Shown: positions 50,944-58,951, numbered from the stretch's first letter. The stretch: DNA of 64,000 bases from Flavobacterium sp. 270 (GCF_004368785.1 NZ_SODM01000005.1:248001-312000), one strand, 5' to 3'. A program made the numbers and translations. The notes: generated by a model not told the origin, from the letters alone.

Positions 50944-53190
50944 CTAATAATTCAAATTAACTCCAAACCCAATCCCCATATCACTATCATAATGCGTTGT
51001 GATTCCAAAATTTCTCGCCACGATATATTTTAAACCCGCCATATATTCCTTATCCGTATTCCACATTAAATTCATGCGTAAACGTTTAGCAAGCGGAATA
51101 TCTTTTCGTTCAAATTGTAAACGCACATTTCCATCCGTATAAACTTCAAGCTGCGCTTTTACCAGCATTGGTAAAGTATATTCAAGTCCGGCGCTAAAGT
51201 AAGAGCGACTGTCTTTTGTATTCGTTTGTCCAAAAAGGTTTTTTTCCATTTCGCCGTCTTCCATTTTTCGGTAACGCCAGTCAAAACCAATAAAAGGCAT
51301 CAACCATTGATTTTTTCCGATATAACGGCCAATATGTGTTTCAGTTTCGTAACCGTGATCATTATAACCCAATCTCCATTCTGTACCAATGCTCCAGCGC
51401 GTACTGCTGTACATTGCTTCCCCATCATTTCCGTTAGACGCAAAATCATTTTCAGCCATAAAATGAAACATACGATCGTCCATTTTTAGCATTTTATAAG
51501 CCATTTCAGGATGATGAATCAACGGATTTGGTGCCGAATTTTCATAACTAAAAATACGTCCCATTCCCGCCATCATGTGATATAAAATATGGCAGTGAAA
51601 AAACCAGTCGCCATCTGCATTTGCCTGAAATTCGATAGTATCGGTTTCCATCGGCATAATATCAATCACATTTTTTAGAGGTGAATAATCTCCTTGTTCA
51701 TTCAGAATCCTAAAATCATGTCCGTGTAAATGCATCGGGTGACGCATCATTGAACCGTTGTATAAAACAATGCGGACGTTTTCTCCCTTTTTAATTAAGA
51801 TTTTATCCGTTTCAGAAATCACTTTATTGTCCAGACTCCAAACGTAGCGATTCATATTTCCAGACAATTCAAAACGCAATTCTTTTACAGGTGCATTTTT
51901 TGGGAGATTGGTTTTAAATGGCGATTTCAACATTCCGTAATTCAGCGTAACGATTTCCGGAGTTTCTGTGCTGTAGTTTGCCATTTGCATACTTTCCATA
52001 TTATGAGCCGAATGATCCATTGGTTTAGCATTTTCATCTTCGCCAGAAATCTCAGGATACATAACAGCGTTCATGTCCATTTTATTCAGAGACATATTCA
52101 TTCCCATGTCGTTCATTTCGCCGTTCATTTTCATCATGTCGTTCATCATTTTCATTCCTTCAAAATATTTTAATTTCGAAAGATGATGAATAGGCTGTTT
52201 TTCACCTTTACCTAAAAACAAAGAAGCAGATCCTGTTCTGTCTTCGGCTGTAGCCAAAAATGCAAAAGCTTTTTTATCTTCTGGAATTGTAACGACAACA
52301 TCATAAGTTTCAGAAACGGCAATAATTAAACGATCAACTTCTACAGGTTCAACGTCATTTCCGTCGCTCGCTACAACCGTAATCTTTCCGCCGCCATAAG
52401 TCAGCCAGAAATAACTCGATGCGCCTCCATTGGCAATTCGTAACCTGACTTTTTCTCCGGGTTTAAATTGTGAAAGCTGTTGTTCGTTTTTTCCATTCAA
52501 TAGAAACTTCTCATAATAAACATCGCTCACGTCCATCGCATTCATACGCTTCCATTCATTGGTCACTTTGGTCGCGAAATGTTTTTGTTTAATGCTTTCC
52601 GCATAACTTTGAGTTGTTCCTTTTTTTATGGCAAACCAGTCATTTGCATTATGAAGCATTCGCTGAATATTCTCTGGTTTAAGATCCGACCATTCACTTA
52701 AAATAACCGGAATTGTAGGCAAATCATCAATTCCTTTTCTAATCGTAGGATCATCTTTTTTCTTATTGATGATAAAAAGTCCGTACAAACCAATTTGTTC
52801 CTGCAGACCAGAATGGCTGTGATACCAATACGTTCCGTTTTGAATAATTGGAAAAGAATATTTATGTGTCGTTCCGGGTTTAATAGGCATTTGAGTCAGA
52901 TACGGAACACCATCTTCTTTATTTGGAAGAAACAATCCGTGCCAATGCAAAGCTGTATCTTCATTTTTAAGTTCGTTATGCACATAAATTTCTGCGATAT
53001 CGCCTTCAGTAAAAGTCAAAGTCGGCATCGGAATTTGTCCGTTTACCGCAATTGCGCGTTTTTCTTTTCCAGAAAAATGGACAATCGTATCGCGTACGTG
53101 CAAGTCATAACGCACCACTTTTTGCGAACGCACATTTTGTATGAAAATCAGAAACAATATTGACGAAATAATAGCTTTAGTAAAGTTCAT
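50944..53190 (-). CDS. CopA-type multicopper oxidase apparently fused to a CopB-like domain
   Basis: A 748-residue secreted protein with a signal peptide ending NVRSQ. Copper ligands of the cupredoxin domains: HWHGLF, YWYHSHSGLQEQ, HPMHLHGHDF and the type 1 block HCHILYHMMAGMGRIF. A Met/His-rich insert lies at about residues 342-402 (MNDMMKMNGEMNDMGMNM). The last 150 residues (from about 597, RWSIGTEWRLGYN to DMGIGFGVNLNY) read like a CopB outer-membrane copper-binding protein. In proteobacteria CopA and CopB are separate genes. It shares one base with the HMA-MauE gene. Confidence 0.9.
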   Translation of the reverse strand: MNFTKAIISSILFLIFIQNVRSQKVVRYDLHVRDTIVHFSGKEKRAIAVNGQIPMPTLTFTEGDIAEIYVHNELKNEDTALHWHGLFLPNKEDGVPYLTQMPIKPGTTHKYSFPIIQNGTYWYHSHSGLQEQIGLYGLFIINKKKDDPTIRKGIDDLPTIPVILSEWSDLKPENIQRMLHNANDWFAIKKGTTQSYAESIKQKHFATKVTNEWKRMNAMDVSDVYYEKFLLNGKNEQQLSQFKPGEKVRLRIANGGASSYFWLTYGGGKITVVASDGNDVEPVEVDRLIIAVSETYDVVVTIPEDKKAFAFLATAEDRTGSASLFLGKGEKQPIHHLSKLKYFEGMKMMNDMMKMNGEMNDMGMNMSLNKMDMNAVMYPEISGEDENAKPMDHSAHNMESMQMANYSTETPEIVTLNYGMLKSPFKTNLPKNAPVKELRFELSGNMNRYVWSLDNKVISETDKILIKKGENVRIVLYNGSMMRHPMHLHGHDFRILNEQGDYSPLKNVIDIMPMETDTIEFQANADGDWFFHCHILYHMMAGMGRIFSYENSAPNPLIHHPEMAYKMLKMDDRMFHFMAENDFASNGNDGEAMYSSTRWSIGTEWRLGYNDHGYETETHIGRYIGKNQWLMPFIGFDWRYRKMEDGEMEKNLFGQTNTKDSRSYFSAGLEYTLPMLVKAQLEVYTDGNVRLQFERKDIPLAKRLRMNLMWNTDKEYMAGLKYIVARNFGITTHYDSDMGIGFGVNLNY

Positions 53191-53903
53191 TATACAATTG
53201 TTAGCAGCATTATTAAACTCATAATAATCATTAAACCGTCTTCGATAATCGTTACTGTGCTCATTGGCAGATTAAAAACGGCTCCTAAACAAGCGCATTG
53301 AATTTTCTTTTTATTGAGAACAGATTGTAAAACGCCAATAATACTCACGCTCATGACAATAAAAGTTACTGCATTTGTTATTATTGGATTAAAATCTATT
53401 AGATACGAAATTCCTAAGCCCAATTCCAGAAAAGCATAAACATAACCCCAAACCGGAATTTTTTTAGCGACAACATCGTACATCATATAACTTTCAGCGA
53501 AACCTTTTAAATTCAGCATTTTAAAAAAGGAGAAGACTAAAAAGAATCCCGCCATAAAATGACGCATTGCCTGCATAAAATCAAAATGATGATTGGCAAG
53601 TTGTATTAATAGAGTAACTAAACTTATATAAAAGAAAATGAGTAAAATAGGCTTGTAGGTTTCTGCCCAGGATTTTGCTTCTTCTGCAATTTCATTATGA
53701 TGAACGGCTGAAATCTTATATTTATTTTCTAAAGCATTTTGTAAATCATTTAAAGCAACGTGCTTGCTCATGGTTACAGTTGCAGTATTATCATTTTTAG
53801 AAACTTCAACTTCGGTAACATTATCTACTAATTGTAATGCTTTTTTTACCTTGTCTTCGCAGCTAGTGCAAGTCATTCCGGTAAGTTGATAAGTATGTGT
53901 CAT
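53190..53903 (-). CDS. HMA domain-MauE/DoxX membrane fusion protein
   Basis: A 237-residue protein: residues 1-70 are a heavy-metal-associated domain with GMTCTSCEDKVKKAL (CxxC near 12-15), then four to five membrane helices ending with KKIQCACLGAVFNLPM, whose CxC-type pair is typical of MauE/DoxX-like redox membrane proteins. The arrangement suggests metal delivery combined with a membrane thiol pair, likely feeding the adjacent multicopper oxidase. This is inference from fusion and context. It begins 313 bp from the toxin-antitoxin module and transcribes away from it. Confidence 0.88.
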   Translation of the reverse strand: MTHTYQLTGMTCTSCEDKVKKALQLVDNVTEVEVSKNDNTATVTMSKHVALNDLQNALENKYKISAVHHNEIAEEAKSWAETYKPILLIFFYISLVTLLIQLANHHFDFMQAMRHFMAGFFLVFSFFKMLNLKGFAESYMMYDVVAKKIPVWGYVYAFLELGLGISYLIDFNPIITNAVTFIVMSVSIIGVLQSVLNKKKIQCACLGAVFNLPMSTVTIIEDGLMIIMSLIMLLTIV

Positions 53904-54000
53904 TGTTTTATTTTTTAGGTATTACAATGCAAATTTCCGAAGTAAAGCCGGTTTCGGTTTGTATAATTTTGAGAATGATTTGTAAGATTTATTAAAGTTA

Positions 54001-54131
54001 CGTTTTTTTACCGCAAAGACCACAAGGTTTTTTTGATATGCGATATTTATAAAAAAGAAAGTTCGCAAAGCTTTGGGTAAATAGCTTTGCGAACTGTGTG
54101 AAATCCTTGCGGTCTTTGCGGTAAAAAAACG
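54001..54131. repeat. Nested palindromic element, family E
   Basis: The outer arms start with CGTTTTTTTACCGCAAAGAC (54001) and span 54001-54027 and 54105-54131, pairing in 26 of 27 positions; inside them GTTCGCAAAGCT (54061-54072) pairs perfectly with 54083-54094. The whole 131-bp unit can fold as a two-tier hairpin. A degenerate relative (CCGCAAAGATGCAAAGTTTG) is near 18110-18170. It fills most of the 313-bp gap between the HMA-MauE gene and the TA module. Confidence 0.88.
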
Positions 54132-54189
54132 ATTTTAAATTCTTCTGTTGTTATTAATATTGTTGAATATTAAAACAGCATGATTTTTG

Positions 54190-54197
54190 TATCTTTG
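54190..54197 (+). promoter_or_regulatory. -7 box of the intact TA module
   Basis: TATCTTTG, matching TAnnTTTG, 19 bases before the ATG at 54217. TTG at 54163-54165 with 24-base spacing. Context is conserved with 5160-5194. Confidence 0.6.
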
Positions 54198-54216
54198 TAT
54201 TTGTAAAAATAATATT

Positions 54217-54447
54217 ATGACAACAATAACTATTAACGAGCGTACCAAGGCAGGTAAAACATTGCTTGAACTTGCAAAGTTATTAGCTGTAACAAATAAA
54301 GGTGTTAAAATAGAGGAAGATGAAAGTCCTTATAATCCTGAATTTGTCGCTGAAATTAAGCAAAGATATGCTGATTATAAAAGTGGGAAGTCTAAAACTA
54401 CACTAATTGATCCTAATGATATATGGGGAAGTTTAGGATTGAAATAA
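54217..54447 (+). CDS. Antitoxin of YoeB-type module
   Basis: A 76-residue protein MTTITINERTKAGKTLLELA with SPYNPEFVAEIKQRYADYKSG and a C-terminal DPNDIWGSLGLK. It aligns with the orphan antitoxin at 5214. It belongs to the small family of YoeB/RelE-partner antitoxins of Bacteroidota; a DNA-binding fold is not obvious from sequence, so its autoregulation is inferred. The last 25 bases overlap the toxin gene. The upstream ATG at 54187 lies inside the promoter and is not the start. Confidence 0.85.
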   Translation: MTTITINERTKAGKTLLELAKLLAVTNKGVKIEEDESPYNPEFVAEIKQRYADYKSGKSKTTLIDPNDIWGSLGLK

Positions 54448-54704
54448 TTCCGGAAGCGCAGTTAGATATTGCAAAACATTTAAAGTCAGGAAATCAAAGC
54501 AGTATAAAAAAGATTAAACGAATCTTAGAAGAATTGACAGAGCATCCATTTGAAGGAGTTGGAAAACCTGAAGCATTAAAACACAATCTTGCTGGATTTT
54601 GGTCCAGAGAAATCAATAAAAAAGACAGATTAATATATGCCGTTGAAGAAGAAATAGTTACAGTAGTTGTGATTTCTGCAATGGGTCATTATTCAGATAA
54701 ATAA
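54423..54704 (+). CDS. Txe/YoeB-family toxin (mRNA interferase)
   Basis: A 93-residue RelE-superfamily RNase with the family pattern DIAKHLKSGNQSSIKKIKRI, LEELTEHPFEGVGKPEALKH, NLAGFWSREINKKDRLIYAV and VVISAMGHYSDK. YoeB cleaves mRNA on the ribosome during translation; the residues matching YoeB catalysis (the Glu/Arg/His/Tyr set in KPE, SREI, DRL and GHY) are present. It overlaps the antitoxin by 25 bases, the usual layout. The wreck of a sister copy is at 5438. Confidence 0.93.
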   Translation: MGKFRIEIIPEAQLDIAKHLKSGNQSSIKKIKRILEELTEHPFEGVGKPEALKHNLAGFWSREINKKDRLIYAVEEEIVTVVVISAMGHYSDK

Positions 54705-54707
54705 AAA

Positions 54708-54734
54708 ACGTGCTAATTAATAGCACATTTTTTT
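54708..54734 (+). terminator. Terminator after the toxin gene
   Basis: GTGCTA (54710-54715), loop ATTAA, TAGCAC (54721-54726) and A plus T run. The stem is short but T-rich behind. Confidence 0.6.
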
Positions 54735-54750
54735 ATACAATAAACTCATA

Positions 54751-55314
54751 TTACAAATTCTCAATCTGAATACGATTTTTTTCTTTTGACTGCTTAAACT
54801 GCGTAGGTGTAAAACCAGTAATTTTTTTAAACTGATTGCTCAAATGAGCAACATTACTATAGTTTAAAATATCTCCAATTTCACTCAACGAAAGTTCATT
54901 ATAAACCAAAAGCTCTTTTACTTTTTCTATTTTCTGGCTGATAAAATACTTTTCTATCGTCGTGTTTTCAATTTCAGAAAATAAATTGCTCAGCGTGCTG
55001 TAATCCTGGTTGAGGTTTTGCACCAAATAATCAGACAGATTAATTTTAAGTTCATTGTTTTTATGATGCACCAAATCTATAATCAGTGTTTTTATCTTTT
55101 CGATGGTTTTTGATTTTTTATCATCCATCAAATCAAAACCTATAGCATTTAGGTTTTGAAGTAAAGCTTTCTTGTGATTTTCTGAAATTTCATTTTGTAG
55201 TTCGACTTCACCCAATTCAACAGCAATAGTCTGAAGTCCGAGTTTATCCAACTCAGACTTCACAACCATTATACATCTGCTGCACACCATATTTTTGATG
55301 TATAGCTTTGTCAT
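54751..55314 (-). CDS. AraC-type regulator with N-terminal HMA-like CxxC domain
   Basis: From MTKLYIKNMVCSRCIMVV (55314), 187 residues. Residues 1-70 look like an HMA fold: VCSRC gives a CxxC as in copper chaperones, followed by a helix, a beta strand ELGEVELQNE and a second helix (KKALLQNLNAIGFDL). A helical linker leads to a C-terminal AraC double helix-turn-helix with EIGDILNYSNVAHLSNQFKK and ITGFTPTQFKQSK. Metal binding by the first part would make this a one-component metal sensor. The ATG overlaps the DUF3347 stop (TAATG), so both are translated from one mRNA. Targets are likely the flanking metal genes (inference). Confidence 0.82.
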   Translation of the reverse strand: MTKLYIKNMVCSRCIMVVKSELDKLGLQTIAVELGEVELQNEISENHKKALLQNLNAIGFDLMDDKKSKTIEKIKTLIIDLVHHKNNELKINLSDYLVQNLNQDYSTLSNLFSEIENTTIEKYFISQKIEKVKELLVYNELSLSEIGDILNYSNVAHLSNQFKKITGFTPTQFKQSKEKNRIQIENL

Positions 55315-55844
55315 TATTTGATAGTTTCTACCACATTGCCGCAAGTAAGCATCGAAGAACCGTAATATGGATTTTTAACCGCTTTTTCTTTGCTCAACCA
55401 ATCTGCATCTGCCATTGGGCAATATTGTTTGTAAATGGGCTGTTCTGGATTAGAAACTTTAATCAATTCGTAAGTACCTTTAGATAATGATTTAAAAGTC
55501 TCACGTTGTTTTTTGAGATCCTGGTTTGATGAAATTGCTTTTGCATCAGCAGTTAATTTTTTTACCACTTTCATCCAAACAGTATGCTCGCTGCTTTTTA
55601 ATTTATCCATTTTTACAGCACTTATTGAAGCCAATAAAGTTGCAGCTTTCGCCGAAGTAGTTTTAGCATCACTTTTGATAAGGGCATCTTTTACAGCAAA
55701 ATAATTATCAAAAACAGATTGCAATTGACTCGAATTTAAAACATCTTCTGATACTGGTTGAGGTTTTATTTCTTTTGCTGAAATTGTATTTGCAGATACT
55801 ATAATTGTCATTGCTATAAGAATAGCTTTTATTGAATTTTTCAT
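55314..55844 (-). CDS. DUF3347 domain-containing protein
   Basis: A 176-residue secreted protein with a signal peptide ending IIVSANTISAKE. A helical domain (residues 30-150) is followed by YKQYCPMADADWLSKEKAV and NPYYGSSMLTCGNVVE, the DUF3347 C-terminal signature with its pair of cysteines and methionines. The family is found beside copper-efflux genes and as a C-terminal domain of CusB-like adapters, consistent with metal binding in the periplasm. Confidence 0.88.
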   Translation of the reverse strand: MKNSIKAILIAMTIIVSANTISAKEIKPQPVSEDVLNSSQLQSVFDNYFAVKDALIKSDAKTTSAKAATLLASISAVKMDKLKSSEHTVWMKVVKKLTADAKAISSNQDLKKQRETFKSLSKGTYELIKVSNPEQPIYKQYCPMADADWLSKEKAVKNPYYGSSMLTCGNVVETIK

Positions 55845-55993
55845 TTTATATGATTTTAAAAGAATATTAATTTTAATTGAATGTAGTTGTTTCTTAAAAG
55901 AATAAAGATCTTAAAGAAAAAACTTAGTGGCTTAGAGCCTTTGTGGCAATTTTAGAAGTAGGCAAAGCCCATTTATAGCTGTCACAAATACAA

Positions 55994-56380
55994 TTATTTT
56001 ATTTTAGGAGGTAACCAAATAGAAGTAAAACCATCAGAAACATTGGTTTCATTATAATAAGAAATAGGTTTTTCTATAGCGTAATTAAACGCGCTATTTT
56101 GAAGATCAAAGTCATTTGATGCAGGAATGTTCAATTGAAAAGAAGAAGTTGTACAATTGGTATGATTGCATTTTCCGCCACAATCATGTTTTTCTTTTTT
56201 AGAATTTGAATCTTTCTTGCAACAATCCTTTTTACAGCAGTCTTTTTCTTTCTTGTCTGAAGTAATTTCTTTTTTAGTCGAAGTTTTATCAGCATTATTT
56301 CCGCAGGCAAAACCAGAGTTTGGAATCAAAAAGAAACCAATCATAAGGTAAAAGAATAATATGTAGACTTTTTTTGGCAA
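55994..56380 (-). CDS. Small secreted Cys/Lys-rich protein, metal binding suspected
   Basis: A 128-residue protein with a signal peptide (ends GFACG). The mature N-terminal half is very rich in Lys, Asp and Cys: KDCCKKDCCKKD then HDCGGKCNHTNC. The C-terminal half (SSFQLNIPAS to SIWLPPKIK) is ordinary. The Cys clusters can bind soft metals such as copper or silver. It lies between the DUF3347 gene and the AraC-cupin regulator; no known family recognised. Confidence 0.75.
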   Translation of the reverse strand: MPKKVYILFFYLMIGFFLIPNSGFACGNNADKTSTKKEITSDKKEKDCCKKDCCKKDSNSKKEKHDCGGKCNHTNCTTSSFQLNIPASNDFDLQNSAFNYAIEKPISYYNETNVSDGFTSIWLPPKIK

Positions 56381-56452
56381 AGGAAATTTTGTTTTTGTGA
56401 TACAAATTTAGAGAAAAATAATCAGTTCAGAGATTTTTTAAGATTTCAATAA

Positions 56453-57286
56453 CTAAAGCTTTTTAAAATCGGTAGGCTTCATTTTCTTTCTTTTTTTGAA
56501 ATAATTTGATAAATGGCTTTCATCAGTAAAACCAAATTCATAAGCAATCTGCTTAATTGGCAGTTGATTATTATGAATTCTTTTTTCGATTAAAGTCGTT
56601 CGTAAATTGTGAATGTAATCCCGGTAACTAATCGAAAAAGTCCTTTTGAAATAAGCACTAAAATACGTTTGAGCAATATTAAAATGATCTGCAATTACTT
56701 TGATCTGAACCAATTTTGGCTGATAAATATTTTGATGTATATAAGAAGTGATTTGCTCGTTATCAATAGAATTTCCTTTTACGACAAGATTCATACCGCG
56801 CATAGTTTCTTTTATTAATCCAAAAATCGAAAGAATCTGATAAAATACAATAGGCGAATTAGATACGTCTGTTTTGCAATTGTAAGCAGCAATATTTTCA
56901 ATAGTATTCCTTAAAATTGTTTTGCAGGGATCGTCTAATTTTAAAACCGTTTCCTTTAATGTTTTGTCGCGCATAAAACTTTCTGGCGTATGTACCAGAA
57001 ATTCGTCACAAGTAAGATTTTGTTTCGAATTAAAATAGCTGTCCGTAAATTTAATGTAGAAAAAACGAGTACTCTTTTTAATATCAAAATAATGTTCATC
57101 ATCGGGCGAAATAACAAACAAATCACCAGCTTTATACGGTAATAAATTGTTGTTTAAATGATGAATGCCGCTTCCTTTTTTGATATAAATGATTTCGTAA
57201 TACGTATGTGTATGCGGCGGAAGGTGAAATTCTTCATCTTCAAATTCATCAATCGCAAGTGTTTTAAATTGATTTAATTTTGGCAT
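56453..57286 (-). CDS. AraC-family regulator with cupin sensor
   Basis: A 277-residue protein: cupin-type sensor (residues 10-100) with EFHLPPHTHTYYEIIYIKKG and SGIHHLNNNLLPYKAGDLFVI (shown in parts), then an AraC double helix-turn-helix from about 175 with VIADHFNIAQTYFSAYFKR and IAYEFGFTDESHLSNYFKKR. It is transcribed divergently from the MFS transporter and likely controls it in response to a small ligand. The HTH differs from that of the HMA-AraC gene nearby. Confidence 0.92.
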   Translation of the reverse strand: MPKLNQFKTLAIDEFEDEEFHLPPHTHTYYEIIYIKKGSGIHHLNNNLLPYKAGDLFVISPDDEHYFDIKKSTRFFYIKFTDSYFNSKQNLTCDEFLVHTPESFMRDKTLKETVLKLDDPCKTILRNTIENIAAYNCKTDVSNSPIVFYQILSIFGLIKETMRGMNLVVKGNSIDNEQITSYIHQNIYQPKLVQIKVIADHFNIAQTYFSAYFKRTFSISYRDYIHNLRTTLIEKRIHNNQLPIKQIAYEFGFTDESHLSNYFKKRKKMKPTDFKKL

Positions 57287-57311
57287 AACTTAAATTTACA
57301 AGTTTATATCA

Positions 57312-57319
57312 CAAATGTA
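57312..57319 (-). promoter_or_regulatory. -7 box for the AraC-cupin gene
   Basis: Minus-strand TACATTTG, matching TAnnTTTG, 26 bases before the ATG at 57286. Confidence 0.45.
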
Positions 57320-57344
57320 CAACTAAATTTTGTTAAAACCGGTG

Positions 57345-57352
57345 TAAATTTG
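57345..57352 (+). promoter_or_regulatory. -7 box for the MFS gene
   Basis: TAAATTTG, matching TAnnTTTG. It covers the upstream in-frame start at 57350, which supports the ATG at 57389. Confidence 0.5.
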
Positions 57353-57388
57353 CATCATAGAAAGTCTATTCCTTTCTTCTTTATTCAA

Positions 57389-58555
57389 ATGAAAAAAAGT
57401 CTTATTGCCCTCTCATTAGGGGGACTAACAATCGGAATTACCGAATTTGTTATGATGGGTTTACTGCCTGATATCGCTTCAGACATGAAAGTTACGATTC
57501 CGGTAGCAGGATATTTAATTTCCGCATACGCACTGGGTGTTGTTATTGGTGCGCCTTTATTGGTTATTATAGGTAGAAATTTTGCTCCAAAAAAAATGTT
57601 ACTGATTTTAGCTTTGATGCTTACGGTTTTTAACGCCTTGTCTATCATTGCGCCGGATTATAATTTTCTATTTGCTTCCAGATTTCTTTCCGGATTACCT
57701 CACGGTGCCTTTTTTGGAGTAGGTGCGGTAGTTGCGAGCCGTTTGGCTGATAAAGGAAAAGAAGCGCAGGCAATTGCAATTATGTTTTCAGGTTTAACAT
57801 TGGCGAACTTAATTGGTGTGCCTATCGGAACGTATATCGGACATAATTTTATCTGGCGATATACTTTTATACTTATTGCAATTGTGGGTTTGCTTACCTT
57901 TTTGTTTATCTATTTATGGATGCCAAACTTAGAGAAAAACCAAACCGTAAACATGAAAACGCAATTGTTGTTTTTTAAGAAAATTGATGCCTGGCTTATT
58001 ATAGGAATTACGGCTGTTGGTTTTGGAGGTCTATTTGCATGGATTAGTTATATAGCGCCATTGCTGACAAACGTTTCTAAGTTTTCTCCAGAAGATGTTT
58101 CGTATATTTTGATTCTGGCTGGTTTCGGAATGGTGGTAGGAAACTTTTTAGGAGGTAAACTGGCCGATAAATTTTCGCCTGCACCAACTACATTAGCATT
58201 ATTATTTGTAATGGCTGTAGATTTGATTTTGGTTTACTTTTTCTCTTTCAATCAATATGCTTCCTTGTTTTTTACTTTTTTAACTGGTGCCATTTCTTTT
58301 TCTGTTATTGCGCCAATTCAAATGTTGATGATTCGTACAGCAAAAGATGCCGAAATGATCGCTTCTGCAGCGCTTCAGGGAAGTTTTAATATCGGGAATG
58401 CTTTAGGAGCTTTTCTTGGCGGACTACCTTTGGCGGCAGGATATGGTTTTGCTTCACCAAATCTTATAGGTGTCGTGATGTCTGTTGTGGGAATGATCAT
58501 AACTATTGTTTTAATAAAAAAGCATAAAAGTAATTTACAATTACAGCACGCATAA
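57389..58555 (+). CDS. MFS transporter, DHA1 (AraJ/YdhP-like) drug or sugar efflux
   Basis: From MKKSLIALSLGGLTIGI (57389), 388 residues with twelve membrane helices. The N-terminal TIGITEFVMMGLLPDIASD and the loop LPHGAFFGVGAVVASRLAD are the DHA1 AraJ-type signatures, and GGKLADKFSP marks the loop between helices 8 and 9. Subfamily members pump arabinose-like sugars or hydrophobic drugs out; the substrate is not known. Divergent from an AraC-cupin regulator. Confidence 0.92.
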   Translation: MKKSLIALSLGGLTIGITEFVMMGLLPDIASDMKVTIPVAGYLISAYALGVVIGAPLLVIIGRNFAPKKMLLILALMLTVFNALSIIAPDYNFLFASRFLSGLPHGAFFGVGAVVASRLADKGKEAQAIAIMFSGLTLANLIGVPIGTYIGHNFIWRYTFILIAIVGLLTFLFIYLWMPNLEKNQTVNMKTQLLFFKKIDAWLIIGITAVGFGGLFAWISYIAPLLTNVSKFSPEDVSYILILAGFGMVVGNFLGGKLADKFSPAPTTLALLFVMAVDLILVYFFSFNQYASLFFTFLTGAISFSVIAPIQMLMIRTAKDAEMIASAALQGSFNIGNALGAFLGGLPLAAGYGFASPNLIGVVMSVVGMIITIVLIKKHKSNLQLQHA

Positions 58556-58574
58556 CATTTTTACTTCTTTTTAG

Positions 58575-58608
58575 AAAGCCCTTAACTTTTGTTTAAGGGC
58601 TTTTTTTT
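58575..58608 (+). terminator. Terminator after the MFS gene
   Basis: AAAGCCCTTAA, 7-base loop, TTAAGGGCTTT and a T run. Confidence 0.88.
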
Positions 58609-58765
58609 GTTCTGCACTTTTTCAAAATGTCCCATTTTTAGGCGTAAGTCAGAAAATACATTTTAAATTATATATTTCATTTTTTTCATTTTTTTTAATT
58701 TTTGTCGCCATTATTTTACTTTTAAGTGTAAAAAACACACCTAATAATTCTGTAATTTATACTCA

Positions 58766-58778
58766 TGTAATCGATTGT
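58766..58778. promoter_or_regulatory. Upstream LacI-type half-match operator
   Basis: TGTAATCGATTGT: 11 of 14 positions as in the perfect site at 58952, 186 bp downstream of it on the same face of interest. It may be an auxiliary operator for looping. Confidence 0.45.
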
Positions 58779-58943
58779 TTTTTTTGCAATAATCTAACCA
58801 AATACACAATTAATAAAAATATATATAATATTTTTAGGCGTTATAAATTATACATCTTCTAGAAAAATCAAGGATAATTTTCCATATCTAATTTTTTTTA
58901 TGAATTTTTTATGAATTTTTATTTTTCATTTGAAAAAAATATT

Positions 58944-58951
58944 TATGTTTG
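58944..58951 (+). promoter_or_regulatory. -7 box of the susC promoter
   Basis: TATGTTTG, a full match to TAnnTTTG, ending one base before the palindromic operator, so a bound repressor would cover the transcription start. No -33 TTG at the standard distance. Confidence 0.5.

Noticed and set aside
19035..54131. CRISPR array
   Set aside because: The palindromes are spaced irregularly, carry no regular spacers and have no cas genes near.
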